Shown here piece after piece: positions 1 through 6,355 of a stretch of DNA of 8,332 bases; positions within the stretch are counted from its first letter, which is position 1; every line of letters starts with the position of its first letter. The translations under genes and the position numbers were made by a program. The DNA comes from JBOHNM01 sp050730675 (GTDB taxonomy: Bacteria; Planctomycetota; Phycisphaerae; Phycisphaerales; UBA1924). The DNA lies in contig JBOHNM010000167.1 of assembly GCA_050730675.1 (NCBI GenBank), positions 1 to 8,332 on the forward strand, read 5' to 3'. Under the pieces are notes generated by a model that did no database searches, was not told the origin of the DNA, and saw only the letters and a list, made by a program, of their open reading frames with translations.

Positions 1-110
1 ACCCCGCAGTTTCTATCGCTCCTCCGTCAGCGACTGCATCGCGAAACAACCGGCAAGCTCAAATCTGTTCACTGAATCCGCCTGCAATAGGAGACCTGCC
101 GTTCACGAGT

Positions 111-148
111 ACGAAAAGAAAGCCCCGGAGCAGAATGCTCCGGGGCTT
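111..148 (-). terminator. Intrinsic terminator of the secreted dockerin-like protein gene
   Basis: A perfect 12-bp inverted repeat (121-132 with 136-147, arm AGCCCCGGAGCA) closes on a 3-base loop. Read on the minus strand it is followed at once by TTCTTTTCG, a U-rich run. It starts about 30 bases past the stop codon of the minus-strand gene at 179-2824. On the plus strand there is no T-run beyond the stem, so it looks one-directional. Confidence 0.9.
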
Positions 149-178
149 GATTGGAACTGAACAACCCGGACCACCGGC

Positions 179-2824
179 TTACGAGCCGCAGGCGGCGAAG
201 AACACGGCAAGGAAGTAGACCAGGTCGTCGGCGGTAATCGCGCTGTCCGGAAGGCTGGGCGCCCCGCCCAGGCCGACGAGGTCAGCAACGCTCACGTTGT
301 TCGCGAAGAACTGAGCGAGGAAGTAGATGAGGTCGTCGGTGGTGAGGATGCCGTCGGGGACCGGAGAGCCGCCCAGGCTCGCCACGTCCGCGTCGTTGCA
401 CGCCGGGTTGACGATGTTGGTGACGACCGTCAGCTTCACCGTTCCGTCGTTGGTATTGGCTCCCGTGACGGCAAAGTCCTGATCGAAGGTAAGGTCGTGC
501 TGCCCGACCGCCACGTAGTAGTCGCCCGCAGGGAGCACATCGCCGTTGCCGCCGGCGACGCCGGTGGCCGCGCCGCTGCCGTACGAGCGGGCGGATGATG
601 TCAGACCCCACGACAGAACGCTCTGCCGGATCGTCGTGCTCCCGTTGTCGTAGTCGTCGTTCTCGGCGATCTTGTCCCCTTGCTTGTTGAAGATCGCCAT
701 CTCCGTGTCGTTGGCGCCGCGCCCCAGGTCGGGGAGGCTCGAGCCGAGGGTGTGGATGTCGAGGTAGTAGTCCGAGGCGTTGGTGGGCAGGACCGACCGG
801 AAGTGGACCCACTGGAAGCGCTTGACGGTCGGGGTGCTGGTGATCGCCAGGTCACCCGTCGCTTTCGGGCTATTGGCGGAGTAGACCTTGCCCAGGTCCG
901 TGCGCGGCGATGGCAGCGAGGGCACGGCGATCCAGCCGTTGCGGTAGCGGAGGGTGACGCTCCCACTGGGTGAATCGCAGGAACGCTGGAGCTGGATCCC
1001 CCACGGAGTGCCGAAGCCCACCGAGGACGAGCCGGGCTCGACCACGACCGCGAGGTAATAGGTGGCCGAGGCGGTCAGCGCCGCGCCGTCGCGTCCGTTG
1101 TACGCCAGCGCATCGCCGCCGGGACTGGCGCGGCCGGCGGAGAATCCGAACGTGAGCTGGGCGAGGCTGCCGGTCCCGTCGAGGGTGTCGCTGGCGACCA
1201 GGTTGCCGGCACTGTCGAACAGCGCCAGGGCCGTGTTCGAGACGGTGGAGCCCTCGGTATCAAAGTCGAGGAACGCGCGGCTGTTGAAATTCGTATTGGC
1301 GGGAGGGGCAAAATCGGGAGAAGTGAACGAGTACCACGTGACGCCGCTGTTGGCGGGCGTCACCGAGTACCAGTCGTTGTCGTCGCCCAGCGGGTCCAGG
1401 CTCGTCGGGCTGGAGGGCGGGCCGGAGAGCACGACGCGGGTCTGGGCGATCAGCTGGGTCAGCAGCGTGATGTCGTTGCTGTCGAGATCGCCGTCGGCGT
1501 CCATGTCGAAGTTCGGCGAGTACTGCGAGTTGGTGACCAGGTCGACCAGCTTGACCAGGTCGTCGCAGGTGATCGGCTCGATCAGCCCGTGCGAGGTGTT
1601 GTTGGCATCGCGGTCGGGATCGTGACCGAGCATGCCGATGGACAGCGTGGAGAGGTCCATCTCGAAGTGGCCCGCCGCCAGCGGAATCCGGTAGACCAGC
1701 GTCCGCACGACACTCGGGCAATTGGTGGCGTCGGTCGTGTCCGAGACCAGCCAGCCCGACTGGAGTGTGTTCGTCTCTGTTGAGAGGGCCGTGCTGTTGG
1801 AGAAGCGGTAGCTCCCGCTGACACCGACGGTCGGTGAGGCGACGCCGATCCTGATGAAGTTGCCGGTGGCAAACGCCGCGGCGTCGGTGGCGGTCGAGAA
1901 GACCTCACCATTGGGGCAGCTTCCGCCGCCGCTGCCGCCCGAACTCCTGTCGCTGCCTACGTCCTTGGTCAGGATGATGGTAAGTTCCACAAAGTCGCCC
2001 GACGTCGCGGTGCCGGCCAGGTCGGTGTGGAATCGCCCATCGGCGTAGCCGTTGCCCAGCAGCCAGCCCACATAATGAAAGCTCGTGGCCGGATGATCGT
2101 TGTAGGCGCTGTAACGCCACAGTCCGGCGGCATTCAGGAGCGTGCCGTTCGTATCCAGCGTGATCCCGGAAGAGTTGACTTGTGCACGGCCGGCCACAGC
2201 GATATCCGGCAAGACGTCAACCCACGAGGGCGGAGTTGTCGAAGCACAAAACGATTTGGGTGCATCGCCAGCGCCTGTGATGGCAATCCCACCAAAGAGC
2301 GGTGCCGCGAGCGGCAGAGCCGCAGTGCCAGAAATGATCGCGATGTCTCCCGCGGACAACTCGAAGGCGCCAGGACTGCTTCGCGGAACCGACGCGGTGA
2401 CGTCCAGTGAGCCGAGCGAACCGAATGCAACGGTCGAACTGCTGGGATTCGCTTCTCGCGTGCTCCCCGCGAATCCAATCAGAAAGCAGGGAAAGTAGTC
2501 GGTGCCAGCGCAGGTACCGACAACCGGGAAGTTCGTTTCCCCTGCGAAGTCCGCGATAGCTCTGGCATATCCGAGCGGATTGGTCAATTCCGCTTCGGGC
2601 GGCGTGCTGATTTCCAACCCGTCGAGGTGGACGACGGCCTGGACAGAGATGTTCGAGTTGACGACCGTGGCGCTGTGATACCAGCACGAGGGGGTTCGCT
2701 GAACAAAGGGCTCCAATTCTTCCCTGCGTCCAAACTGGACCAGTTGCCCCGAGGCCGATGACGCCAACATCGCCGACGCCAGCACGCACCCTGCGCGCAG
2801 CCACTTGGATTGGACTTGATTCAT
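179..2824 (-). CDS. Large secreted multidomain protein with C-terminal GC-type dockerin-like repeats
   Basis: Predicted 881-residue exported protein. I start at the ATG at 2824 because AGGAGA lies 7 bases upstream and a classical signal peptide begins there: K7/R10, a hydrophobic stretch at 12-24, and likely cleavage after A-S-G26. An in-frame ATG 28 codons earlier would bury that signal. Residues 27-290 are an unrecognised Gly/Ala/Ser-rich region. A Gly/Ser linker (about 291-302) leads to a second unknown region (about 303-415) and a calcium-loop-like DMDADGDLDSND (440-451). Two beta-rich segments follow (482-598 and 669-780) with the look of PPC-type domains (LALFDSAGNLVASD; MAIFNKQGDKIAENDD; then YYLAVVV or YYVAVG). 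The C-terminus (809-880) is two dockerin-like repeats 36 residues apart, between C809 and C879. Such modules are thought to sort or anchor exported planctomycete proteins. No catalytic motif is visible, so substrate and role are unknown. Its own promoter and terminator suggest a single-gene transcript. Confidence 0.88.
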   Translation of the reverse strand: MNQVQSKWLRAGCVLASAMLASSASGQLVQFGRREELEPFVQRTPSCWYHSATVVNSNISVQAVVHLDGLEISTPPEAELTNPLGYARAIADFAGETNFPVVGTCAGTDYFPCFLIGFAGSTREANPSSSTVAFGSLGSLDVTASVPRSSPGAFELSAGDIAIISGTAALPLAAPLFGGIAITGAGDAPKSFCASTTPPSWVDVLPDIAVAGRAQVNSSGITLDTNGTLLNAAGLWRYSAYNDHPATSFHYVGWLLGNGYADGRFHTDLAGTATSGDFVELTIILTKDVGSDRSSGGSGGGSCPNGEVFSTATDAAAFATGNFIRIGVASPTVGVSGSYRFSNSTALSTETNTLQSGWLVSDTTDATNCPSVVRTLVYRIPLAAGHFEMDLSTLSIGMLGHDPDRDANNTSHGLIEPITCDDLVKLVDLVTNSQYSPNFDMDADGDLDSNDITLLTQLIAQTRVVLSGPPSSPTSLDPLGDDNDWYSVTPANSGVTWYSFTSPDFAPPANTNFNSRAFLDFDTEGSTVSNTALALFDSAGNLVASDTLDGTGSLAQLTFGFSAGRASPGGDALAYNGRDGAALTASATYYLAVVVEPGSSSVGFGTPWGIQLQRSCDSPSGSVTLRYRNGWIAVPSLPSPRTDLGKVYSANSPKATGDLAITSTPTVKRFQWVHFRSVLPTNASDYYLDIHTLGSSLPDLGRGANDTEMAIFNKQGDKIAENDDYDNGSTTIRQSVLSWGLTSSARSYGSGAATGVAGGNGDVLPAGDYYVAVGQHDLTFDQDFAVTGANTNDGTVKLTVVTNIVNPACNDADVASLGGSPVPDGILTTDDLIYFLAQFFANNVSVADLVGLGGAPSLPDSAITADDLVYFLAVFFAACGS
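195..358 (-). repeat. Tandem 36-codon repeat encoding two dockerin-like units
   Basis: Two copies of a coding repeat begin at 195 and 303, exactly 108 bases apart. Both contain GGAAGTAGA and GGTCGTCGG in the same register. They encode PDGILTTDDLIYFLAQFF and PDSAITADDLVYFLAVFF, each an acidic loop followed by an aromatic helix, as in a duplicated EF-hand/dockerin unit. The copies differ mostly at the DNA level, which fits an old, selected duplication rather than a recent slip. Confidence 0.75.
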
Positions 2825-2831
2825 CTGAGTT

Positions 2832-2837
2832 TCTCCT
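2832..2837 (-). promoter_or_regulatory. Ribosome binding site deciding the start of the secreted protein
   Basis: AGGAGA on the minus strand lies 7 bases before the ATG at 2824. The upstream in-frame ATG at 2908 has no comparable site, and starting there would put 28 extra residues ahead of the signal peptide. Confidence 0.75.
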
Positions 2838-2855
2838 GCCACCCACGTTGCGGGC

Positions 2856-2884
2856 ATGCTACAAGAGTTTGAGAAGATAGGCAA
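2856..2884 (-). promoter_or_regulatory. Candidate sigma-70 promoter of the secreted protein gene
   Basis: On the minus strand TTGCCT (2884-2879) and TAGCAT (2861-2856) are separated by 17 bases, each matching the sigma-70 consensus at 4 of 6 positions. The predicted transcript start near 2849 would give a leader of about 25 bases including the AGGAGA site. This is pattern matching only; a TTGTCA slightly upstream lacks a well-spaced -10 box. Confidence 0.35.
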
Positions 2885-2908
2885 GAGCCGAAAGGAGGAC
2901 TTTGACAA

Positions 2909-3089
2909 CTTTGTGGAATCCGCACATTCGGCGTGCCCCGACTAGGTGGGTCGCATTGCCGCCCACCGCAAGCGTTGCAGCCCAACGACCACGGGCATTC
3001 TCGTTTGTTGGCGCTCGTCGGTTCGAATGCCGTCATGATCTCGACGACACACAGACGTGCCAGGGTTTCCCCGGAGTCATCTCGCTCCC
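2909..3089. other. Intergenic stretch without a recognisable gene
   Basis: Together with 3090-3473 this forms a gap of about 650 bases between the start of the minus-strand secreted gene and rpsO. Short open frames exist on both strands, but none has a good start site or a protein pattern I recognise. This left part shows no strong hairpin, repeat or RNA gene signature. The right part is described under the stem-loop cluster and the rpsO leader. Confidence 0.5.
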
Positions 3090-3354
3090 CGGTCGTCGGT
3101 TGTGGAATTGCGGATCAGCAACCGATCACCGCCGGATCGCGCGTTGCCCGGGCGCGATCAACCTGTTGCGAGTCGCCTTGACGCGCAACGTGCGCCGCGC
3201 GGAAACGACGCCAAATGGTCACCGGATCGGCGATCCTCGCGCGCGCAAGGTCCTGAACTGACAAATCGAACGGCAGGTTCCCTTGATCGCCGCCGCAAGG
3301 GCGATAGCAACGATCACCAGCAGGAAAGCACCGGTCGGTAGGGAGAAACCGGTG
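3090..3354 (+). other. Stem-loop cluster, candidate structured RNA or long rpsO leader
   Basis: Six hairpins follow one another. H1 pairs 3090-3102 with 3119-3131 (13 positions: 11 Watson-Crick, one G-U, one mismatch). H2 pairs 3135-3142 with 3152-3159 (8 perfect pairs, GATCGCGC). H3 pairs 3165-3170 with 3184-3189. H4 pairs 3191-3202 with 3237-3247 (10 pairs plus G-U, one bulge) and carries an inner GGATC/GATCC stem at 3224-3236. H5 pairs 3280-3285 with 3296-3301, and H6 pairs 3329-3335 with 3348-3354. H1 to H4 are spaced by only 3, 5 and 1 bases. The two wobble pairs favour the plus strand. It matches no RNA family I know; RNase P, tmRNA, SRP and tRNA signatures are absent. High GC makes chance stems common, so this is a candidate only. 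Confidence 0.35.
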
Positions 3355-3443
3355 GTAATGCGAGTGGAGGAGAGTGATAAAGAAGCCAGACATTATCCTA
3401 ACGTTGGGCCCGCGGACTAGACGGAGGAATGACGCACGCCTAA

Positions 3444-3457
3444 CCTTGGCTTCAAGG
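3444..3457 (+). promoter_or_regulatory. Small hairpin in the rpsO leader covering an SD-like site
   Basis: CCTTG (3444-3448) pairs with CAAGG (3453-3457) over a 4-base loop. It takes in most of an AAGGA at 3454-3458, which lies 15 bases before the start codon. The better placed AAGGA at 3460-3464 stays free. S15 represses its own translation through leader structures in several bacteria; that this hairpin takes part is inference. Confidence 0.3.
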
Positions 3458-3459
3458 AA

Positions 3460-3464
3460 AAGGA
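3460..3464 (+). promoter_or_regulatory. Ribosome binding site of rpsO
   Basis: AAGGA lies 9 bases before the rpsO ATG at 3474. A second AAGGA at 3454-3458 lies further away and can be hidden in a small hairpin. Confidence 0.65.
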
Positions 3465-3473
3465 TCTGTTCGA

Positions 3474-3743
3474 ATGACGACCGCCGCCACGCACCGCGCC
3501 AAGCTGATCAAGACCTACGCCACCAACCCCAAGGACACCGGTTCGCCGGAGGTCCAGGTGGCGCTGCTCACCGACAAGATCAACGACCTCACCGAGCATC
3601 TCAAGATCCACAAGAAAGACTGCCACTGCCGCCGCGGCCTGGTCGTCATGGCCTCCCGCCGCAACCGGCTGCTCAAGTACCTCATGAACAGCGACCGGGC
3701 ACGATACACCGACCTCATCGGCAAGCTCGGCCTCCGCAAGTAA
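3474..3743 (+). CDS. rpsO: 30S ribosomal protein S15
   Basis: 89 residues, the same length as E. coli S15. It is the primary 16S rRNA-binding protein that organises the central domain of the small subunit. The family signature is clear: DTGSPEVQVALLT at 21-33, the H-K-K-D...H-x-R-R-G-L stretch at 46-56, S-R-R-N-R-L-L-K-Y-L at 61-70, and the terminal A-R-Y-T-D-L-I-G-K-L-G-L-R-K at 76-89. The ATG at 3474 has AAGGA 9 bases upstream and gives the full-length N-terminus. An intrinsic terminator follows 12 bases after the stop, then pnp, the classic rpsO-pnp order. One oddity: residues 49-52 read D-C-H-C where E. coli has D-H-H-S, so a serine reported to lie at the rRNA contact is a cysteine here. 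A leader hairpin may control translation. Confidence 0.97.
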   Translation: MTTAATHRAKLIKTYATNPKDTGSPEVQVALLTDKINDLTEHLKIHKKDCHCRRGLVVMASRRNRLLKYLMNSDRARYTDLIGKLGLRK

Positions 3744-3755
3744 ACGACTTTCCAC

Positions 3756-3796
3756 AGGCCCGTGGGCAAACAGCCCGCGGGCCTGATTGTTTGTGC
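3756..3796 (+). terminator. Intrinsic terminator between rpsO and pnp
   Basis: The arms 3756-3767 and 3773-3784 (AGGCCCGTGGGC and GCCCGCGGGCCT) pair over 12 positions with one G-U, loop AAACA. They are followed by GATTGTTTGTGC, a moderately U-rich tail. It begins 12 bases after the rpsO stop. The interrupted T-run suggests partial read-through into pnp, as known for the rpsO-pnp operon of E. coli. Confidence 0.8.
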
Positions 3797-3810
3797 AGTT
3801 GATGATTCCC

Positions 3811-3917
3811 GGCTGGACGCGGGGATCAGCAAACGCAGCAGATCGCAGCGAGCTTCAGCCGCCACCGTCTGGCACTCGCTGCATTTGCTGGATTTGCTGA
3901 CCGCATCCAGCCCCGCG
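3811..3917 (+). promoter_or_regulatory. Foldable pnp leader, candidate RNase-processing stem
   Basis: Nested inverted repeats fill most of the leader. GGCTGGA (3811-3817) pairs with 3906-3912, CAGCAAA (3827-3833) with 3884-3890, and GCAGCGAG (3845-3852) with 3875-3882. An alternative stem of CGCGGGG (3818-3824) with 3911-3917 excludes the outer one, so two conformations are possible. In E. coli the pnp leader forms a long stem cut by RNase III, after which PNPase destabilises its own mRNA. The position here matches, but the sequence is not shared and the role is inference. Confidence 0.4.
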
Positions 3918-3964
3918 GAGGCGGCCTGCGCCGCTCGGCCCCTGCGGTGAACCGAGCGGCATTG

Positions 3965-3969
3965 AAGGA
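3965..3969 (+). promoter_or_regulatory. Ribosome binding site of pnp
   Basis: AAGGA lies 9 bases before the ATG at 3979, just 3' of the foldable leader and outside its stems. It supports this ATG as the start. Confidence 0.65.
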
Positions 3970-3978
3970 ACTCAGATC

Positions 3979-6165
3979 ATGTCTCACGTTGTTGTCTCGA
4001 AGGACATCGGTGGCCGCACACTCACGCTGGAGACCGGAAAGGTCGCCAAGCTCTGCAACGCCGCTGTCATGGCCCACTACGGCGGCACCACCGTCCTCGC
4101 CACCGTCACCCGCGGCGCCCCCCGCGAGGGCACGGATTTCCTCGGCCTCACCATCGACTACCGCGAGAAGCTCCCCGCCGCCGGCAAGTTCCCCGGCGGG
4201 TTCAAGAAGCGCGAAGGCCCCCCGTCGGAGAAGGAAATCCTCACGATGCGGATGATCGACCGCCCGGTCCGCCCGCTCTTCCCCGACGGCTTCTTCGACG
4301 AGATCCTCATCCAGTGCTTCGTCATGAGCCACGACGGTGAGAACGGCTCCGACGTGCTCGCCGGCACCGCCGCCTCCGCCGCGCTCGCGATGAGCAACCT
4401 CCCCTTCGAGGGCCCCATCGCCACCCTCCGCGTCGGCCGCATCCACACCGACGACGGACCCAGGTTCGTGGTCAACCCCACGACCACCCAGATGGAATAC
4501 ACCGACCTCGACCTGGTCCTCTCCGGCCATGCCGACGGCCTGAACATGATCGAGATCGGCGCCGCCCAGCTCTCCGAGCAGGTCGTCACCGAGGCCATCC
4601 AGTTCGGCTACGACAACATCAAGGACACCCTCGAGCTCATCGGCGAACTGACCAGGAAGGCCGGCCAGGAGAAGGTCCCCGGCGACCGCTTCCTCCCCAC
4701 CGACGAGATCACCGCCTTCGTCGCCAAGACCTGCGAGCGTGACATGATCACCGCCCGTCAGGTCAAGGGCAAGAAGGACCGCCACGAAAAAGTGGACGCC
4801 CTCCGCAAGACCCTCATCGACACCCACTTCCAGCTCAAGAGCGACGGCACCTACGGCCAGTTCGCCGACAGCCTCAAGCGCCAGAAGATGGCCAAGGACG
4901 CCTTCAAGCGCCTCGAGGAGAAGATCACCCGCCGCCTCATCGCCGAGAGCAAGACCCGCGCCGACGGCCGCGGCCCCCTCGATATCCGCCCCATCACCGG
5001 CGAGGTCGGTATCTTCGCCCGCACCCACGGCTCCGCCTTCTTCCAGCGCGGCGAGACCCAGTCCCTGGTCAGTGTCACCCTCGGCACCGGTCGCGACGAG
5101 CAGATCATCGACGGCCTCCTCCCCGAGTACGCCAAGAAGTTCATGCTCCACTACAACTTCCCGCCCTTCTCTACGGGCGAGGTCAAGCGCGTCATGGCCC
5201 CCGGCCGCCGCGAGATCGGCCACGGCGCCCTCGCCGAACGCTCCCTCCTGGCCATCCTCCCCTCCCCCGACGAGTTCCCCTACACCATCCGCGTCGTCTC
5301 CGATATCACCGAGTCCAACGGCTCCTCGTCCATGGCCTCGGTCTGCGGCGGCTGCCTCGCCCTCATGGACGCCGGCGTCCCCATCAAGGCCACCTGCGCC
5401 GGCATCTCCGTCGGCCGCTTCACCGACGACGACGGCAACAAGGAGATCTTCGTCACCGACATCATCGGCGAGGAGGACTTCTTCGGCGACATGGACTTCA
5501 AGGTCTCCGGCACCCGCGAGGGCATCACCGGCATCCAGCTCGATCTCAAGGCCCGCGGCCTGGTCCTCTCGCAGATCGTCCCGATCCTCGAGCAGGCCAA
5601 GGTCGGTCGCCTCCAGATCATCGACACGATGGAGAAGATTATCGCCCGCCCCCGCGCCGAGATCAGCCAGTTCGCCCCGCGCCTGGTCACCATCATGATC
5701 AACCCCGAGAAGATCGGCAAGCTCATCGGCCCCGGCGGCAAGACCATCCGCGGCCTCCAGGAGAAGTGGGGCGTCACCATCGAGGTCGAGGACGACGGCT
5801 CGGTCATGGTCGCCTCCAGCAACGGCGAGGCCATGGCCGGCGCCCGCAGCGAGATCGAGGCCCTCGCGGCCGAGATCAAGGTCGGCACCGTCTTCACCGG
5901 CAAGGTCGTCTCGATGAAGGACTTCGGTTGCTTCGTCGAGCTCGCCCCCGGCACCGACGGCATGTGCCACATCTCCGAGTTGGCCGACGGCTACGTCAAG
6001 TCCGTCCAGGACGTCGTCAAGATGGGCGACATGATCAAGGTCAAGGTCATTCTTGTGGATGACCAGGGCCGCATCAAGCTCAGCCGCAAGCAGGCCCTGC
6101 GCGACGAGGCCCAGGCCTCGGGCGCCGGCGCCGCCGCCCCGGCCCCCCAGCCCGCCCACAGCTGA
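3979..6165 (+). CDS. pnp: Polyribonucleotide nucleotidyltransferase (PNPase)
   Basis: 728 residues, slightly longer than the 711 of E. coli. It is a 3'-to-5' phosphorolytic exoribonuclease that uses phosphate to release nucleoside diphosphates from RNA. It works as a ring-shaped trimer in the cytoplasm, often with RNase E-type degradosomes. Domains in order: first RNase PH core (about 10-145), all-helical linker (about 240-320), second RNase PH core (about 325-550), KH domain (567-630, G-P-G-G-K-T-I-R at 584-591) and S1 domain (635-705). The active-site set is intact: G-R-R-E-I-G-H-G at 409-416, N-G-S-S-S-M at 447-452, and D500 and D506 in E-D-F-F-G-D-M-D. The last 16 residues are an Ala/Pro-rich tail. 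AAGGA precedes the ATG by 9 bases. It follows rpsO after a terminator and a structured leader and ends at its own terminator. Codon third positions are almost all G or C. Confidence 0.98.
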   Translation: MSHVVVSKDIGGRTLTLETGKVAKLCNAAVMAHYGGTTVLATVTRGAPREGTDFLGLTIDYREKLPAAGKFPGGFKKREGPPSEKEILTMRMIDRPVRPLFPDGFFDEILIQCFVMSHDGENGSDVLAGTAASAALAMSNLPFEGPIATLRVGRIHTDDGPRFVVNPTTTQMEYTDLDLVLSGHADGLNMIEIGAAQLSEQVVTEAIQFGYDNIKDTLELIGELTRKAGQEKVPGDRFLPTDEITAFVAKTCERDMITARQVKGKKDRHEKVDALRKTLIDTHFQLKSDGTYGQFADSLKRQKMAKDAFKRLEEKITRRLIAESKTRADGRGPLDIRPITGEVGIFARTHGSAFFQRGETQSLVSVTLGTGRDEQIIDGLLPEYAKKFMLHYNFPPFSTGEVKRVMAPGRREIGHGALAERSLLAILPSPDEFPYTIRVVSDITESNGSSSMASVCGGCLALMDAGVPIKATCAGISVGRFTDDDGNKEIFVTDIIGEEDFFGDMDFKVSGTREGITGIQLDLKARGLVLSQIVPILEQAKVGRLQIIDTMEKIIARPRAEISQFAPRLVTIMINPEKIGKLIGPGGKTIRGLQEKWGVTIEVEDDGSVMVASSNGEAMAGARSEIEALAAEIKVGTVFTGKVVSMKDFGCFVELAPGTDGMCHISELADGYVKSVQDVVKMGDMIKVKVILVDDQGRIKLSRKQALRDEAQASGAGAAAPAPQPAHS

Positions 6166-6217
6166 TCCCCCCGTTCGCAGGCCCCAAATCGCGGGACACA
6201 AACCACGGATTCACGTG

Positions 6218-6248
6218 ACGCCCCCGGGACTCTCCCGGGGGCGTTTTG
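6218..6248 (+). terminator. Intrinsic terminator of pnp
   Basis: A perfect 12-bp inverted repeat (6218-6229 with 6233-6244, arm ACGCCCCCGGGA) with a 3-base loop runs into TTTTG. It lies about 50 bases after the pnp stop and separates pnp from the cold-shock gene. Confidence 0.92.
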
Positions 6249-6252
6249 CTAC

Positions 6253-6303
6253 GCAACCGCTTACATTGGTCTTTTGCGCCCCAATCGCCTTTGCAACCGC
6301 TTA
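6253..6303 (+). repeat. 11-bp direct repeat upstream of the cold-shock gene
   Basis: GCAACCGCTTA occurs exactly at 6253-6263 and 6293-6303, start to start 40 bases, about four helical turns. The second copy overlaps the candidate -35 box of the downstream promoter. The arrangement fits a pair of sites on one DNA face for a regulator, which is inference. Confidence 0.5.
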
Positions 6304-6328
6304 ACTTTTCTCCCCACCCGGGTATGCT
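6301..6328 (+). promoter_or_regulatory. Candidate promoter of the cold-shock gene
   Basis: TTAACT (6301-6306) and TATGCT (6323-6328) are 16 bases apart, each 4 of 6 to the sigma-70 consensus. A start near 6335 would leave a leader of about 90 bases before the ATG at 6425. Long leaders are common in cold-shock mRNAs. It lies downstream of the pnp terminator, as a new transcription unit needs. Confidence 0.35.
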
Positions 6329-6355
6329 CAGCGCGTCATGCAGCCCCTCGTGTCC

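Noticed and set aside
2780..2800. Lipoprotein-type cysteine (R-A-G-C13) in the secreted protein
   Set aside because: The -3 residue is Arg rather than Leu/Val/Ile, and the hydrophobic stretch lies after the cysteine, not before it. Signal peptidase I cleavage after A-S-G26 fits better.
2825..2908. N-terminal extension of the secreted protein to an upstream ATG at 2908
   Set aside because: It would place 28 residues ahead of a good signal peptide, while the internal ATG has an AGGAGA at ideal spacing and the upstream one does not.
3020..3031. tRNA T-loop-like string GGTTCGAATGCC
   Set aside because: The bases flanking the loop do not form the required 5-bp T-stem, and no matching acceptor, D or anticodon arms are found in the preceding 60 bases.
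2902..3393. Several open frames of 80-120 codons in the gap before rpsO, both strands
   Set aside because: They overlap each other in different frames, have no ribosome sites, and their Arg/Pro-rich translations resemble nothing I know. The stem-loop content explains the region better.
3394..3399. TATCCT as a -10 box for rpsO
   Set aside because: No -35-like hexamer lies 16-18 bases upstream; I could not support an rpsO promoter anywhere in 3250-3470.
3429..3443. Mini-frame ATG-ACG-CAC-GCC-TAA after GGAGGA in the rpsO leader
   Set aside because: The Shine-Dalgarno-like sequence abuts the ATG with about two bases of spacing, too close for normal initiation, and a 4-residue peptide cannot be supported from sequence alone.
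3826..6201. Open frame of 791 codons on the minus strand opposite pnp
   Set aside because: It is the complement of a certain pnp gene. Its Gly/Ala/Asp/Leu/Val-rich, low-complexity translation is what GC-biased third positions produce in an antisense frame, and it matches no protein pattern.
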